Counted from the first letter of the stretch, positions 48,808 through 59,236 are shown. The stretch is DNA of 64,000 nucleotides from Histomonas meleagridis (GCA_020186115.1 WSYJ01000025.1:372001-436000), one strand, 5' to 3'. The notes: generated by a model from the letters alone, not told the origin. Made by a program: numbers and translations.

Positions 48808-51060
48808 TAACCTTGATAATTCTTGTCTTTATAATAAATGTCAATTCCCAATCTTTCAAGAAATAATTTTTTTATTTCTGTATAACCTTTTTGTGATACT
48901 ATAAAAAGCGCTGTTTTAAATAAATTAAATCATTTCCAAATATTGTTTTGATATCTTAAATTATTATAATAAATTTTAAACAAAACAAATATATATCTTT
49001 AGCATTAATATCAATTCCTTCTTGTTCAAGAAGTAATTTAATTATATTTATGTATCCAAATTTTGATGCACATTGTAGTGCTGTTCTAAATATCATGAAA
49101 AAATTTCAAATCAAATCTTCAAATATTAAATATTTCAAAAAAAGATTAAACAAAATAAATAAATATTTTTAGCATTTATTTCAATTCCTTCTTGTTCAAG
49201 AAGTAATTTAACTATTTCTGTATGACCATTTAAAGATGCTAACATAAGTGATGTTTCAAATAATTTAAATAATTCCCAAATATTATTTTGAAAATTTAAA
49301 TTATTAAAATAAATATCAAATAAAACAAATAAATATTTTCAGCATTAATGTCAATTACTTCTTGTTCAAGAAGTAATTTAACTATTTCTGTACGACCATA
49401 TAAAGATGCCAAAATAAGTGCTGTTTGAAATAATTTAAATCATTTCCAAATATTATTTTGAAATAAAAAATTATTAAAATAAATTCTAAATATGACAAAT
49501 AAATATCTTTAGTATTAATATCAATTCCTTCTTGTTCAAGAAGTAATTTAACGATTTCTGTATGACCATTTAAAGATGCTAACATAAGTGCTGTTCTAAA
49601 TAATTTAAATAATTTTCAAATATTATTTTGAAATGTCAAATTATTAATATAAATTTCAAATTAAATAAACAAATATCTTTAGCATTAATATCAATTCCTT
49701 CTTGTTCAAGAAGTAATTTAACTATTTCTGTATGACCATTTAAAGATGCTAACATAAGTGCTGTTCTAAATAATTTAAATAATTTTCAAATATTATTTTG
49801 AAATAAAAAATTATTAAAATAAATTCTAAATATGACAAATAAATATCTTTAGTATTAATATCAATTCCTTCTTGTTCAAGAAGTAATTTAACGATTTCTA
49901 TAAATCCAAAGTGAGTTGCACACATAAGAGATGTATAATATAATTTATATAATTTCCAAATATTATTTTATAATATCAAATTATTACAACGAAGATTATA
50001 TAAAACAAATGAATATCTTCTGCATTGATATCAATTTCTTTATGTTTTAGAAGTAATTGAACGATTTCTACGTGACCAAAAAAAGATGCTTTAATAAGTG
50101 CTGTTTGAAATAATTTAAATAATTTCCAAATATAATAAAATATAAAAATCATTAAAACAGACATCAAACCAATCAAATAAACACTAACTAAAACAAAAAA
50201 ATATATTTAGTATTGACATTAATTCCTTTTTGTTCATGAATAAATTTAACAATTTCAATGAAACCTTCTTTAGATGCTAAAATAAGAACTTTGCAAAACG
50301 ATTGAAATAATTTCCAAATATTAATTTGAAACAATATATTATTAAAACATATATTAAATAAAATAAATAAGTACATTTTATAAGATCAATCTCATTTTTT
50401 TTGAGAAGTAATTTAATTATTTTTTCATACCCACAATAAGACGCAAACAAAAGTGCTGTTTGAAATAATTTAAATAATTTCCAAATATTATTTTGAAATA
50501 TTAAATTATTAAAACAAATTAATATCTTTTGCATTTATATAAATTTCTTTATGTTCAAGAAGTAATTTAACAATATCTATATAACCTTTATAACCTTTAT
50601 TAGATGCTTCCATAAGTGCTGTTCGAAATAATTTAAATAATTTCCAAATATTATTTTGAAATATCAAATTATTGAAATATATCTTAAATAAAACAAATTA
50701 ATATCTTTTGCATTTATATCAATTTCTTTATGTTTTAGAAGGAATTGAACGATTTCTACATGACCAAAAAAAGATGCTAATATAAGTGCTGTTTGAAATA
50801 ATTTAAATAATTTCCAAATATTATTTTGAAATATCAAATTATTGAAATATATCTTAAATAAAACAAATTAATATCTTTTGCATTTATATCAATTCCTTTT
50901 TGTTCAAGAAGTAATTTGACTATTTCTGTATAACTATATAAAGATGCACAAATAAGCGCTGTTCTAAATAAATTAAATCATTTCCAAATATTATTTTGAA
51001 ATCCAAAATTATTAAAATAAATATTAAATAAAACAAATAGATATCTTTAGCATTAATATC
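48808..51060 (-). repeat. Tandem ankyrin units, 13 copies of ~170 bp, each with a non-ankyrin spacer
   Basis: Each unit has ~90 bp that code, on the minus strand, for one ankyrin repeat (TALMLASLNGHTEIVKLLLE, then QEGIDINAKD). Then come ~80 bp of AT-rich sequence with conserved words: TTTGTTTTATTTAATATTT, TTAATAATTT and AATAATATTTGGAAAT. The spacer in the last clear unit is 82 bp, which changes the frame. The array closes at 48808 with GIDIYYKDKNYQG and a stop. Confidence 0.85.
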
Positions 51061-52008
51061 AATTCCTTCTTGTTCTAAAATATATTTAAAATGTTCAATA
51101 TTTTTAGAATCAAATGAATAATTTAATATATCTTTTGGAATTTGTTTATTTTGAAGGAAATGTTTTGTAAGATATAGATTTCCAATTTTTGCTGATGTAT
51201 TAATAATTTTATCATTAATTTTCATTCCTTCTTCAATTAAATATGATAAAATTTCAAAATTATAATATAAAATACATTTTTCTCCTAAAAATTCCAAATC
51301 ATTAAATTGATCGATTTTATTCTCATAAAGATATTTAAATATATCATTTTTATGGTATTGAATTGCTGTTTCATATGCATCTTTAAATGAAGAATGATTT
51401 TGTTCACATAAATGAATAATTTCTTCATTTCCACCTGAAATTGCATATTTACCTGTATTTTCTACTTTAGCACCATTCATAAGTAAATATTTAAAACATT
51501 TAACAGATCCAAAAAATGCTGCATAATCAATGAGTGAAACATTATCTTTATTAATAAATGAATATTTTTCATAAAGTGATGGTATAACATATTGATTAAA
51601 ATCGAAATTTGTATGTGATGATATTTCTTGAAGTTTTTCGATTTCATCATTTCGAATTATTTGTGCAATTTCATTCGGATTATTTCCTTCTTTAACATAT
51701 TTTTTATGAAGTTCGAAATCATTCTTTAAAATTTTTACATAATAATAATTACTTTGAGTATCAGAATAATATACCGAATTAGGTTTGCTCAAATTTTTAA
51801 TATATTTTGAATCAAGAATATTTTGTTCATTCATCTTATTCATAATATAAAATGATTCGTAGGGGTGCTTTTTATCAAGAAAACATGAGAACATTTGAAG
51901 GATTTTTGATTTGATTTTATTGTTTTCTTCAAATGTTTCAATTCCTTTAAGAAATTCTAAATAGACATCAATATCATTTATTTTCGTAACAAGTCTAATA
52001 TATGTCAT
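50920..52008 (-). CDS. Ankyrin/DUF3447 protein, open N-terminal part
   Basis: ATG 52008 follows the initiator-like TCATTCAA on the minus strand. The first ~315 codons form a clean DUF3447/ankyrin protein: IIRNDEIEKLQEISSHTNFD, SLIDYAAFFGSVKCFKYLLM, GAKVENTGKYAISGGNEEI and more repeats up to EQEGIDINAKD near 51030. Then the frame enters the first spacer of the tandem array and ends at 50920 after ~36 non-ankyrin residues. If spacers were spliced out, the protein would continue through 13 more repeats to 48808. Otherwise it ends here. Such proteins are a very large family in trichomonads, role unknown, probably protein binding. Closest local relative is the dead gene at 7140-9497. Confidence 0.75.
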   Translation of the reverse strand: MTYIRLVTKINDIDVYLEFLKGIETFEENNKIKSKILQMFSCFLDKKHPYESFYIMNKMNEQNILDSKYIKNLSKPNSVYYSDTQSNYYYVKILKNDFELHKKYVKEGNNPNEIAQIIRNDEIEKLQEISSHTNFDFNQYVIPSLYEKYSFINKDNVSLIDYAAFFGSVKCFKYLLMNGAKVENTGKYAISGGNEEIIHLCEQNHSSFKDAYETAIQYHKNDIFKYLYENKIDQFNDLEFLGEKCILYYNFEILSYLIEEGMKINDKIINTSAKIGNLYLTKHFLQNKQIPKDILNYSFDSKNIEHFKYILEQEGIDINAKDIYLFYLIFILIILDFKIIFGNDLIYLEQRLFVHLYIVIQK

Positions 52009-52366
52009 TTGAATGATAACTGTATTAAAAGATAATTATCATCAAATTTATTAATTATAAAATTAGTTGACTGGTCAAGATTTTTTGAGTTTAAATTAAA
52101 AATTATTTGTCTGATTGATAAAAATGTTTCCCATTCATTCTGATCTCGATTTTTCATTTTTCTGCTCGAAAAAACTGCTATATCCGAATTGTTTATTAAA
52201 CGGTATCAACGATTGTTTTAATTCAATCAGAAATTTTTCTGAAGTTTATATTACACTTTTTAAAAATTCGGGTTCTTGTTTTGATCGTTCAGAATTTAAA
52301 AAGTAGCGTTATAAAATTTTTTAAAAAGTGATTGGAGTATAAATATTTTTTTCTCCTTTATAATAC
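52009..52366. other. Intergenic region between ankyrin gene and relics
   Basis: No gene. The right end has TTCTCCTTTATAATAC just before ATG 52367, an initiator-like CCTTTATA. Confidence 0.4.
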
Positions 52367-52477
52367 ATGGAAGATCTCAAAAATCCAAAGAAACCAAAAG
52401 TCACTGAAGACATTAAAGTGTTAAAAACTCTTGTTAAAATTATTTTTAATTTAAATATGGTTATACAAAATAGTTAA
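52367..52477 (+). CDS. Short ORF with promoter-like upstream, possible 5' end of a destroyed gene
   Basis: 36 codons (MEDLKNPKKPKVTEDIKVLK...) behind CTCCTTTATAATAC. Ankyrin-type sequence begins directly at its 3' end, so it could be the surviving start of a gene interrupted by an ankyrin fragment. Low support. Confidence 0.3.
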   Translation: MEDLKNPKKPKVTEDIKVLKTLVKIIFNLNMVIQNS

Positions 52478-52640
52478 GTTACTTCTTGAACAAGAAGGAA
52501 TTGATCTTAACGTAAAAAATATTTATTTGCTTTTATTAAAATTTGTTTTATTAATGTTATGTTCAAAAATAATTTTTGGATTTTTTATGAATTATTTAAA
52601 ACTGCTCTTCTTTTTGTCAATTTCATGTAACATGCAAATA
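52446..52640 (+). pseudogene. Ankyrin-unit fragment on + strand
   Basis: It reads VKLLLEQEGIDLNVKNIYL, followed by a spacer like those of the 48808-51060 array and a partial TALLF start of another repeat. It is opposite in orientation to the main gene. No complete frame. Confidence 0.65.
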
Positions 52641-52907
52641 ATCCATTATTCAATCTAATATTAGATTACCATATTGATTTTTTCAACGTTTCTTTTACTA
52701 AAGTAGTGATATTAATAATAATGATATTATTCAAAAATATACAAAAGAAATTTCAAAAAATGTCTTTATAGACAAGTGTACTTTTCTAATATAAGTTTTT
52801 AATGAGTTATTTGTGATTTTTTTGATATACATTTTTCTTTTATGTATGAAATAAAATAAGAAAACTTAAGTTACCGGTATATAGGGAAAGAAATTAATTA
52901 ATCATTT
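52641..52907. other. Intergenic region, no gene seen
   Basis: AT-rich, with no feature recognised. Confidence 0.4.
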
Positions 52908-53489
52908 TTAATATATTTTACATTTAGAATGTTCTTCGCGTCGATGGTGGGCAAGACCTTCTGATAAAGCAACTTGAAGTGCTAATGTAAAGATATCATC
53001 TACATGCTCATTATTTTTAGGTGAACATTCTACATAGCCACGTGCCCCTATAATGCTTTTCACTTCTTCTATTTTCTGCTTTGAAATTGTTGAATATTTT
53101 TTTTCAGCATTCTCATCATCGAGAAGATCACTGTTCAGTCCAACTAAAATACATAGGTTATTGGGACAAAACCTTTGGAGTTCTGGCACACAAACATCTT
53201 GGAGAAATTCTAATGATTCTAGCGAAACAAGTGAAAAACAAAGTATAAAAACATCCGTTTCTTGACACCTTAATTGCTTTATCTTTTCATATTCGTCAGT
53301 CCAATGAGATAGTTCTACTTGTATCTTATAAGGCTGGTCATTATAAGTTATTAGTTTAGTACAATCAGTGAAACATGGTAATGTTTCATACGAATACGTT
53401 CCAGTAGCATATGTGACTAATAGCTTTTGCACACCAACAGAAGAGTTTCCAATTAAAAGAAATTTAACAATTTGGTCTTTTGATTTCAT
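52908..53489 (-). CDS. Rho-family GTPase-like protein with lost nucleotide-binding motifs
   Basis: 193 codons from the first ATG (53489). The order and length fit Rho/Rac GTPases: KFLLIGNSSVG at the N-terminus, PCFTDCTKLITYND at the switch I place, VFILCFSLVSLESLE, CILVGLNSDLLDD, a Rho-insert-like region, GYVECSPKN at the SAK place, and a C-terminal CKIY that could be a prenylation box. The P-loop Lys and Thr are Val20 and Gln21, the DTAGQ motif is replaced by ELSHWTD, and NKxD/TKxD by LNSD. Strong GTP binding or hydrolysis is not expected. It is probably a pseudo-GTPase with a scaffold role. Membrane attachment is possible. Confidence 0.75.
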   Translation of the reverse strand: MKSKDQIVKFLLIGNSSVGVQKLLVTYATGTYSYETLPCFTDCTKLITYNDQPYKIQVELSHWTDEYEKIKQLRCQETDVFILCFSLVSLESLEFLQDVCVPELQRFCPNNLCILVGLNSDLLDDENAEKKYSTISKQKIEEVKSIIGARGYVECSPKNNEHVDDIFTLALQVALSEGLAHHRREEHSKCKIY

Positions 53490-53532
53490 TAAAATAAACG
53501 TTTTTATTGTACGCAAGAACAAAAGAATAAAA

Positions 53533-53875
53533 CAAAATTCAAATGAAATTAATGAATGTGATCCAAATGAATATCAAGCAGAAAATGTTAATCAAATATT
53601 AGATAATTTTGTTATGAATGAAGATGACAAATATTGATGACCTTTCATACTTCATCAGCGATTAATTAAAGAAGAAGTTAATCCAACTAAAATACTAAAA
53701 ATAATTCGAAATGATGAAATCAAAAAACATCAAGAAATCACATCGCAAAACGATTTTAAATACAACTTTATGAAAGATGTTCAATTTAATTGATTAAGCA
53801 GTATATTTTCAATTGTTAAATAACGCATATGTTTTAAACGCAGGTAAATATGCAATTTTACCAAAATATTTTCTT
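53533..53875 (+). pseudogene. DUF3447/ankyrin gene fragment
   Basis: It reads RLIKEEVNPTKILKIIRNDE, IKKHQEITSQNDFKYN and, after stops and a frameshift, LNAGKYAIL, following the middle of the 52008 gene product in order. It is on the + strand, short and full of stops. It sits upstream of the Rho-like gene. Confidence 0.65.
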
Positions 53876-53943
53876 TCAATTATAATAAAAATTAACATAT
53901 TTTCATTTATTTATATTTATTTTTAGAGAAATAAGGGACCAAA

Positions 53944-55227
53944 TTACATCACAACATTAGCTCGCCCAGCGCAGTCTTCGCACCTCTTCAGCACAGGCGT
54001 CAGCGGGCAATGCTTCGTCACAATGTCCGTCACTGGTGAACTGAAGCTTAACTTCTTCGTTATTGACACCGGAGTCATCTGCGCGCGCGCCCTCTTGGCC
54101 CTGTTCAGCTGCTGTATCACCTCGTCATGCGTTTCGGCCGTGCCGACCATTTCCTCGATGATTTCATTGTGCATCTTATGAGCATCTGCAATTTTGTCAA
54201 GGAACGAAATGTACTGCTTACGCATCGAATTGACTTCCTCGGCAAGCTTGGTGAGCTTCTTCTTGGATTCGATGATTTCAACTTCGGTTTCGGATTGGAT
54301 TCGTTGTTGAACTGATAAATTAGCATTGGCATCACCAAGTTCCTTCTTGGCTTTGGAAATCTTGAATATTAGCTCATTGTAGGTGTGCTCAAACTTGGTG
54401 ATTTGATTTGAAAGTTCTTTCTTCCGCTTATCTTCAACTGCAATCTCATCAAGAACTGAGGCATGTTGCATTTGGGCTTTACCAATCTCAATAATGATTT
54501 GACTTTGCCGCTCTTTAGCCTCAGAAAGTTCTTTCATCACCGTAGAATGTGATTCTTGAAGTGATTTGTATTGTTGTGAGAGCTGTTCTTTTTTGGCTTC
54601 CATTTCACAGATTTCTTCATTGATGTGTTTAAGATCACTTTGTTTTTGTACAAATTGTTCTTTGATTTCTTTTAATGATTGAATAGATTCATCAATTTGT
54701 GCTTTGTAACCTTGGAGCTCATGTTGATGCTTAGTTGTTTCATCTATAAGAACTTGAAGTTTTGACTTTTCATCTGATATTTGTCGAATAATTTCATTTC
54801 GCAAAGTTTCGGTTTCGGTTAAGCTATCGGTAACCGTCATATATGTTTCGTTTGCTTTTTCGATTTTCTCCTCAATTTTTGCAAGGTCCTCATTGGCTTC
54901 TTTAATATCACTAAGAATTAAGTTTTTGCACGACAAAGCTTCTTCGGCTTCACGTGTAAGTTCAAATGTTCGTAATTCAGCTGCAATTCGTTTTTCTTCG
55001 GCTGATTTACATGCAGCTTCAGCTTGTCCTACATTTATAAGAAGGTCAGATAGTATTTTTTGCTTTTCTTTGATAGATTTTTCAAGATTTAGAATTATAT
55101 TTTGCTTGGCAGAAATGCTCTCTAATAATTTTTCTTCTGAAGATTTTACTTCTTTGTATTGAAATTTGGCTTTACATAGTTGATGTTGGCTTCTAAGTGA
55201 GGATAGCGTGATTTTTTTGCTTGTCAT
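53944..55227 (-). CDS. Long coiled-coil protein
   Basis: 427 codons from ATG 55227; the TTG one codon earlier is rejected. Residues ~25-370 are nearly uninterrupted heptad coiled coil rich in Glu, Lys, Gln and Leu (SVQQRIQSETEVEIIESKKK, for example). The last ~55 residues are different: a basic patch with RAKRARAQMTPVSITKKLSF, Ser/Thr-Pro sites (SSPVTD, CPLTPV) and a Cys pair (CEDC). The tail could be a phosphorylated docking site. No named family is recognised; a cytoskeletal or centrosomal role is a guess. Codon GC content is higher in the 3' third than in its neighbours. Confidence 0.7.
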   Translation of the reverse strand: MTSKKITLSSLRSQHQLCKAKFQYKEVKSSEEKLLESISAKQNIILNLEKSIKEKQKILSDLLINVGQAEAACKSAEEKRIAAELRTFELTREAEEALSCKNLILSDIKEANEDLAKIEEKIEKANETYMTVTDSLTETETLRNEIIRQISDEKSKLQVLIDETTKHQHELQGYKAQIDESIQSLKEIKEQFVQKQSDLKHINEEICEMEAKKEQLSQQYKSLQESHSTVMKELSEAKERQSQIIIEIGKAQMQHASVLDEIAVEDKRKKELSNQITKFEHTYNELIFKISKAKKELGDANANLSVQQRIQSETEVEIIESKKKLTKLAEEVNSMRKQYISFLDKIADAHKMHNEIIEEMVGTAETHDEVIQQLNRAKRARAQMTPVSITKKLSFSSPVTDIVTKHCPLTPVLKRCEDCAGRANVVM

Positions 55228-55491
55228 CAATGGTTGTTGCTTAACGTACAGTGCCTACAAATTTCAGGCCACCCTAATAACCGTTTTCATTCTTTTTGAG
55301 GAAAATCAAGTTTATACCAATTTCCTTATGTTAATAACTCACAACCTGAAACTATTTTGTTTGTTTTCATTGTTTTACAGTTTTAAATATGATTCTTTTT
55401 GATCATAGTTTTTCATCCGGTGAACGTTTGCGGACATATTTGGATTTGACAGGAAATAAAATTTGATTCAAAAGGTAAAAAGTGGCATTCT

Positions 55492-56034
55492 ATGTCCAAA
55501 CTTCCAACTGAGCCAGCTGCAGACTCAAAGAATTCTGTTTTTATTAACACAGGTGCACCAGTAATTGCTGGTATTCCAATACTTCCGATTCGCGACACTT
55601 CTAAGAGACAAACAACGCCTGCATTTGACATTGTTGACGAAGCACTTTATCACTTCCGTACAAACATTTTCATGCGTGATTTTAAGATCAAGAATGACGC
55701 TGACCGTCTTCTTATTTACATTACATTCTTTGCAATGAAATGTCTCAAATTCTTCGCAAAGAATCCAAAGGATAAGGCAAAGTGCCAAAAAGAAATTCAA
55801 TCATGGAGTATGAATGCATTCCCAATTCCAGGTGAAGGTGGATTTATATTGGCATCCCTTGTTACATCGCCAAAGAGCAATGCTGAAAAAGCAGATCTTC
55901 TTGCATTCTTCAAGACTGTTCGTAACGAAACGGCTAGTCGTCTTCTTGATATCGTTTTCAAGGATGGAACAGCCGATAAATGGTGGATCTGCTTTGCTCC
56001 TCGTAAGTTCATGGACAAGGAAATGGCCAACTAA
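55492..56034 (+). CDS. ARPC3: Arp2/3 complex subunit 3 (ARPC3, p21-Arc)
   Basis: 180 codons, the usual length of ARPC3. The match covers the whole protein: ILPIRDTSKRQTTPAFDIVD, then EALYHFRTNIFMRDFKIKND, ADRLLIYITFFAMKCLKF, NAFPIPGEGGF and WWICFAPRKFM near the end. ARPC3 sits between Arp3 and the mother filament in the complex that nucleates branched actin. Trichomonads use actin for amoeboid spreading on host cells. The ten codons before the ATG (KKWHS) also resemble the family start, but there is no in-frame upstream ATG, so I keep 55492. Confidence 0.92.
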   Translation: MSKLPTEPAADSKNSVFINTGAPVIAGIPILPIRDTSKRQTTPAFDIVDEALYHFRTNIFMRDFKIKNDADRLLIYITFFAMKCLKFFAKNPKDKAKCQKEIQSWSMNAFPIPGEGGFILASLVTSPKSNAEKADLLAFFKTVRNETASRLLDIVFKDGTADKWWICFAPRKFMDKEMAN

Positions 56035-56312
56035 AATAACTAAAAAAAGGCATTGGTTTTCTGTTATCTTTTTCATTAAAAATCAAATATTGCTAAATTC
56101 TATTTACGATGTATTTTGTAGTAATTTTCAAAACTTCTTACAGATTTTTGTTTATAATGATCATTAATATTAAAACATTTGGATTTAATTGATATTAAAA
56201 AATCTTTTCATTTAAGATGTCGATATAATAATGAACGTTTATTTTTTATAATGACGTAAAGTATACAAACCTTTGTTTAATTTTTGGGTGGAAATTTTGC
56301 CACTTCATTTTT
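56035..56312. promoter_or_regulatory. Intergenic region with PARP promoter
   Basis: 278 bp. No gene. GCCACTTCATTTTT directly before ATG 56313 matches the TCAYTW initiator. Confidence 0.5.
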
Positions 56313-57806
56313 ATGGAATTTTCTGATGAGGAAGAAATCATTATTGGGGATGATGAAGACTTTGATATGAAAATTGATTCATCAAATGACATCGGATTTG
56401 TCATCCCAGATTTTTCTCAAATAAATTATAATATAAAAATATTCTCTTCCTTTTTCAAAACATACACAATTAAAGCTACAGGCAGTAACATTTACATTGC
56501 AATTCCTAGTTCAGTATTACCTCCATCCATACAAATGATCGGAGGATTTCATTTTTCCAAAATACTTTTAGAAATCAATGTTATCATTTCAGGCTATAAC
56601 TGGCATTCAGGTATTGAAAAACTTGATGTATCTCATCCTTTATATAAACGCAATTATATTGGGAGACCATTAGTTGAAGCAGCCATTCGCAATTTCTTTT
56701 CTCCCTCTTATAAGCCCAAGCCCACTTACTCTTCTATTTCCTATGTTTTTTCTGAAATTTCGAATTCAAATAATTTCAACAATCGTTGTAAGCCCATAAC
56801 TACCCAACTTATTGACCTCAATAATTGTCATCTTCTCTATCTTATCTATGAAATTGTTGAAGCTTTTTTAGATCTTAATAATCATTGTTGCATTTGTAGA
56901 AAACGATTACCAAACTCTGGGATTAAACCTTCTATATGTGAATCACGTTTATGTTCTGTTGCATTCCAAGAGATCGGTGTTGGTACATCAGTTGCCCAAG
57001 AAATCCGACGTGATCCACTTGCAGCAGATTTTCTTTTTACCATATTTGGGACATCTCTTAAAAGTGGTTATTGTAACCCATCACCACCTCTCAACCTATT
57101 TAATGTTGGGAAAAATCTTTTGAGCCAATTACCTTCAATGCGCCAAATCGCATCAAGCTGCTTAACAGACGCCGACATCACCCGACAATTTGGAAAAGAT
57201 ACTTTAGATTTTTTACGATGGCTTTTGTTGTCTAATAAGTCCCATATTATTACATTACCTTCATCATTACAAGTTAAACAACAAAACCATAATATTCCAA
57301 CAAATTTCCAATTTATGACATTGATCTCAGATCAATTTGCAGAAGATATATTTCAAAAAAAGAAGAAAAAAAATCATGGAAGAAGTCTTTATATGTGGCA
57401 TGGAAGTGGTGCTGATAGATGGCATTCTATTGTTAGAAATGGGCTTAAAAACATGTCAAAAGTACCTGGCGGTGTAATACATGGCACTGCTTATGGCGAA
57501 GGAATATATTTTGCAAAGAATTCTAGTATGTCATTTGATTATTCATCAAAAATGAGTAATAAGTACATCGCAAGTGAGCTCCCAAAGAATTTAACAATGA
57601 TAGCTTTGTGTGAAGTAGTGCCTAATGCATCTTTAAGTGATCATGGATCATTATATACATTGAAAGATGAATCTGCATGCATTGTAAGGTTTGTAATGGT
57701 GACTGAAAGCTCCTTCTCTTTCGATCCAACTCAAAATTCATTTACTGTGCCAACTTTATATGATGTATTAAATTTCCAAGAACAACAAGCAAAACAAAAC
57801 AACTAA
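56313..57806 (+). CDS. PARP6/PARP8-like mono-ADP-ribosyltransferase
   Basis: 497 codons. The C-terminal third is a PARP catalytic domain: LYMWHGSGADRWHSIVRNGL (His of the NAD pocket near residue 362), HGTAYGEGIYFAKNSSMSFD (Tyr near 395). The third, catalytic position appears to be a hydrophobic residue (CIVRFVM) rather than Glu, as in mono-ADP-ribosylating PARPs such as PARP6, 8 and 16. Around residue 192 a Cys cluster CCICRKRL...SICESRLCSVAFQ matches the segment before the catalytic part in PARP6/8. The acidic start (DEEEIIIGDDEDFDM) is poorly conserved. It transfers single ADP-ribose units to proteins from NAD. Confidence 0.85.
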   Translation: MEFSDEEEIIIGDDEDFDMKIDSSNDIGFVIPDFSQINYNIKIFSSFFKTYTIKATGSNIYIAIPSSVLPPSIQMIGGFHFSKILLEINVIISGYNWHSGIEKLDVSHPLYKRNYIGRPLVEAAIRNFFSPSYKPKPTYSSISYVFSEISNSNNFNNRCKPITTQLIDLNNCHLLYLIYEIVEAFLDLNNHCCICRKRLPNSGIKPSICESRLCSVAFQEIGVGTSVAQEIRRDPLAADFLFTIFGTSLKSGYCNPSPPLNLFNVGKNLLSQLPSMRQIASSCLTDADITRQFGKDTLDFLRWLLLSNKSHIITLPSSLQVKQQNHNIPTNFQFMTLISDQFAEDIFQKKKKKNHGRSLYMWHGSGADRWHSIVRNGLKNMSKVPGGVIHGTAYGEGIYFAKNSSMSFDYSSKMSNKYIASELPKNLTMIALCEVVPNASLSDHGSLYTLKDESACIVRFVMVTESSFSFDPTQNSFTVPTLYDVLNFQEQQAKQNN

Positions 57807-57844
57807 AATAAACGGCTGAAATGTAAAGTTAAGAAATTAAGCGT

Positions 57845-58122
57845 TTATGTCATCACAAATGTGATAGTTTCAGCATCAGCAACATTAGGTGCAGGTCCTT
57901 GAACCATTCGGCGTAAATGCCGCATCATTAAACTCTTGTGATATACGCTTCCACTTTTGTTATATTCCTTAACCATTTTTTAGAGATGTTGATCTTCTTC
58001 ATGTGACCATGGACAATTCACAAGATTAGGACTTAAGAACGCACGCCATCTTTCACGGCACGAACGTGCATTTCCCAATTTTTATCACTATGAAGGTGAA
58101 CAAGTCTTCAGATGGGTTAAAG
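57845..58122 (-). pseudogene. Myb-like DNA-binding protein fossil
   Basis: On the minus strand: FNPSEDLFTFI, a frameshift, then ARSCRERWRAFLSPNLVNCP, then WSHEEDQHL, a TAA, KMVKEYNKSG and SVYHKSLMMRHLRRMVQGP, ending at TAA 57845. This is the R2/R3 Myb pattern (CRERW...FLSPN...PWS.EED) very common in trichomonads. Key Trp residues of R3 are lost. There is no start. Confidence 0.7.
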
Positions 58123-58397
58123 CTTTGTGATGGCAGTAGAATTAGGAACAGCGAACACTGATAAATGCAACTCAAAAGGAAAATGTCACATCATTCAAAA
58201 AGAGAAAAAGAATTCGACGCGCGTTTTCTTCAGAAGGGGATGTGATTTCGTGTATAAGATGTGTTAAAATAACAACCTTTTGATGAGTTTACTTGCTCAA
58301 CTTTTTGTGAAATATCGTTATGGGAAGTGACCATATATCCATTTAAAAAAGAACGTTATAATGCTTAACGGTCGATGTAAAACATACAAACATTTAC

Positions 58398-59106
58398 TTA
58401 TTTATTTTTTTCATCTTCTTCTTTTTCTTTAGGAGAATCAAATGATATTACTGGATGAATATTACTGTATTCCTGGATAGGTTGCAAAAAATCTTTGTTT
58501 TTGGAAAAAACTATTGATTCTAAAGAAGCTAAATTTCGGATTTTTCTTAAACATTCAACTTTCAAATCATAACTAAAATTAATGCTATCAAATACATTCA
58601 TAGGGGAGAAAAATAAAGGAGGAGATTGTGCAATAATTTCTAATTCACGTCCATTTAATGCTCTTTGAATTTGTCCATTACCAACATCCCTAAACCCAAC
58701 AAATATGGACGGTAATTGAATTGCTGTTGATGGCCTTGGCAATTTTCTGTTTCTTTCAATTAATAATTTATGGTAAATTAATATTTTAGTTTTATCAATT
58801 AGTGCTTGTTCTTTTTGTGCAACCCTATCAACAATATCGCTTTGTTGTTCAGGGAAAATTGAGCTTAAATCAAAAGTCGGAGTTTGAAAAGAAATTTTTT
58901 TTTTTATCTTTTTCGACAAAGCCAGCAGCATAAAGTACATTTAAAACATCATATACCCTTCTCCTAAGAGTTCTCTGATCATTTGTAGAATCACTAGAAT
59001 TTTTACCAATTATTTCAAAGATTTCATCTGCAACTTTATCAAATGTTGTTTGACAGCTCGTTTTTATTATTGAAAAAACTTGACATGCCATGTTTGTTAA
59101 AGACAT
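58398..59106 (-). CDS. DP-type transcription factor (E2F partner), frameshifted at a homopolymer
   Basis: From ATG 59106 the first frame carries the DP winged helix: TTFDKVADEIFEIIGKNSSD, then DQRTLRRRVYDVLNVLYAAG and FVEKDKKK. A run of 11 T on the + strand (58894-58904 region) then shifts the reading. The second frame, to 58398, continues with VDRVAQKEQALIDKTKILIY and HKLLIERNRKLPRPS, like the DP coiled-coil/marked-box part, where DP pairs with E2F to control cell-cycle genes. Total ~236 codons. The break lies inside the homopolymer, so sequencing error is as likely as a real lesion. RRRVYDVLNVL is the DNA-contact motif. Confidence 0.75.
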
Positions 59107-59236
59107 TGGTTTTGTAGAGCGCAGATTCCGACATGAAATTATAATTATTTAAACGGGTGACTTTCGGGGCACCCTGTTGTACAAAAATTTGAAATGAGAA
59201 TTTAACAAAGTTTGTTCAATTTCAAGACCAAAATAA

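Noticed and set aside
48808-51060. Canonical trichomonad introns in the ankyrin array
   Set aside because: No GTATGT start or ACTAACACACAG-type end is seen and several spacer ends lack AG. Splicing is left as an open question only.
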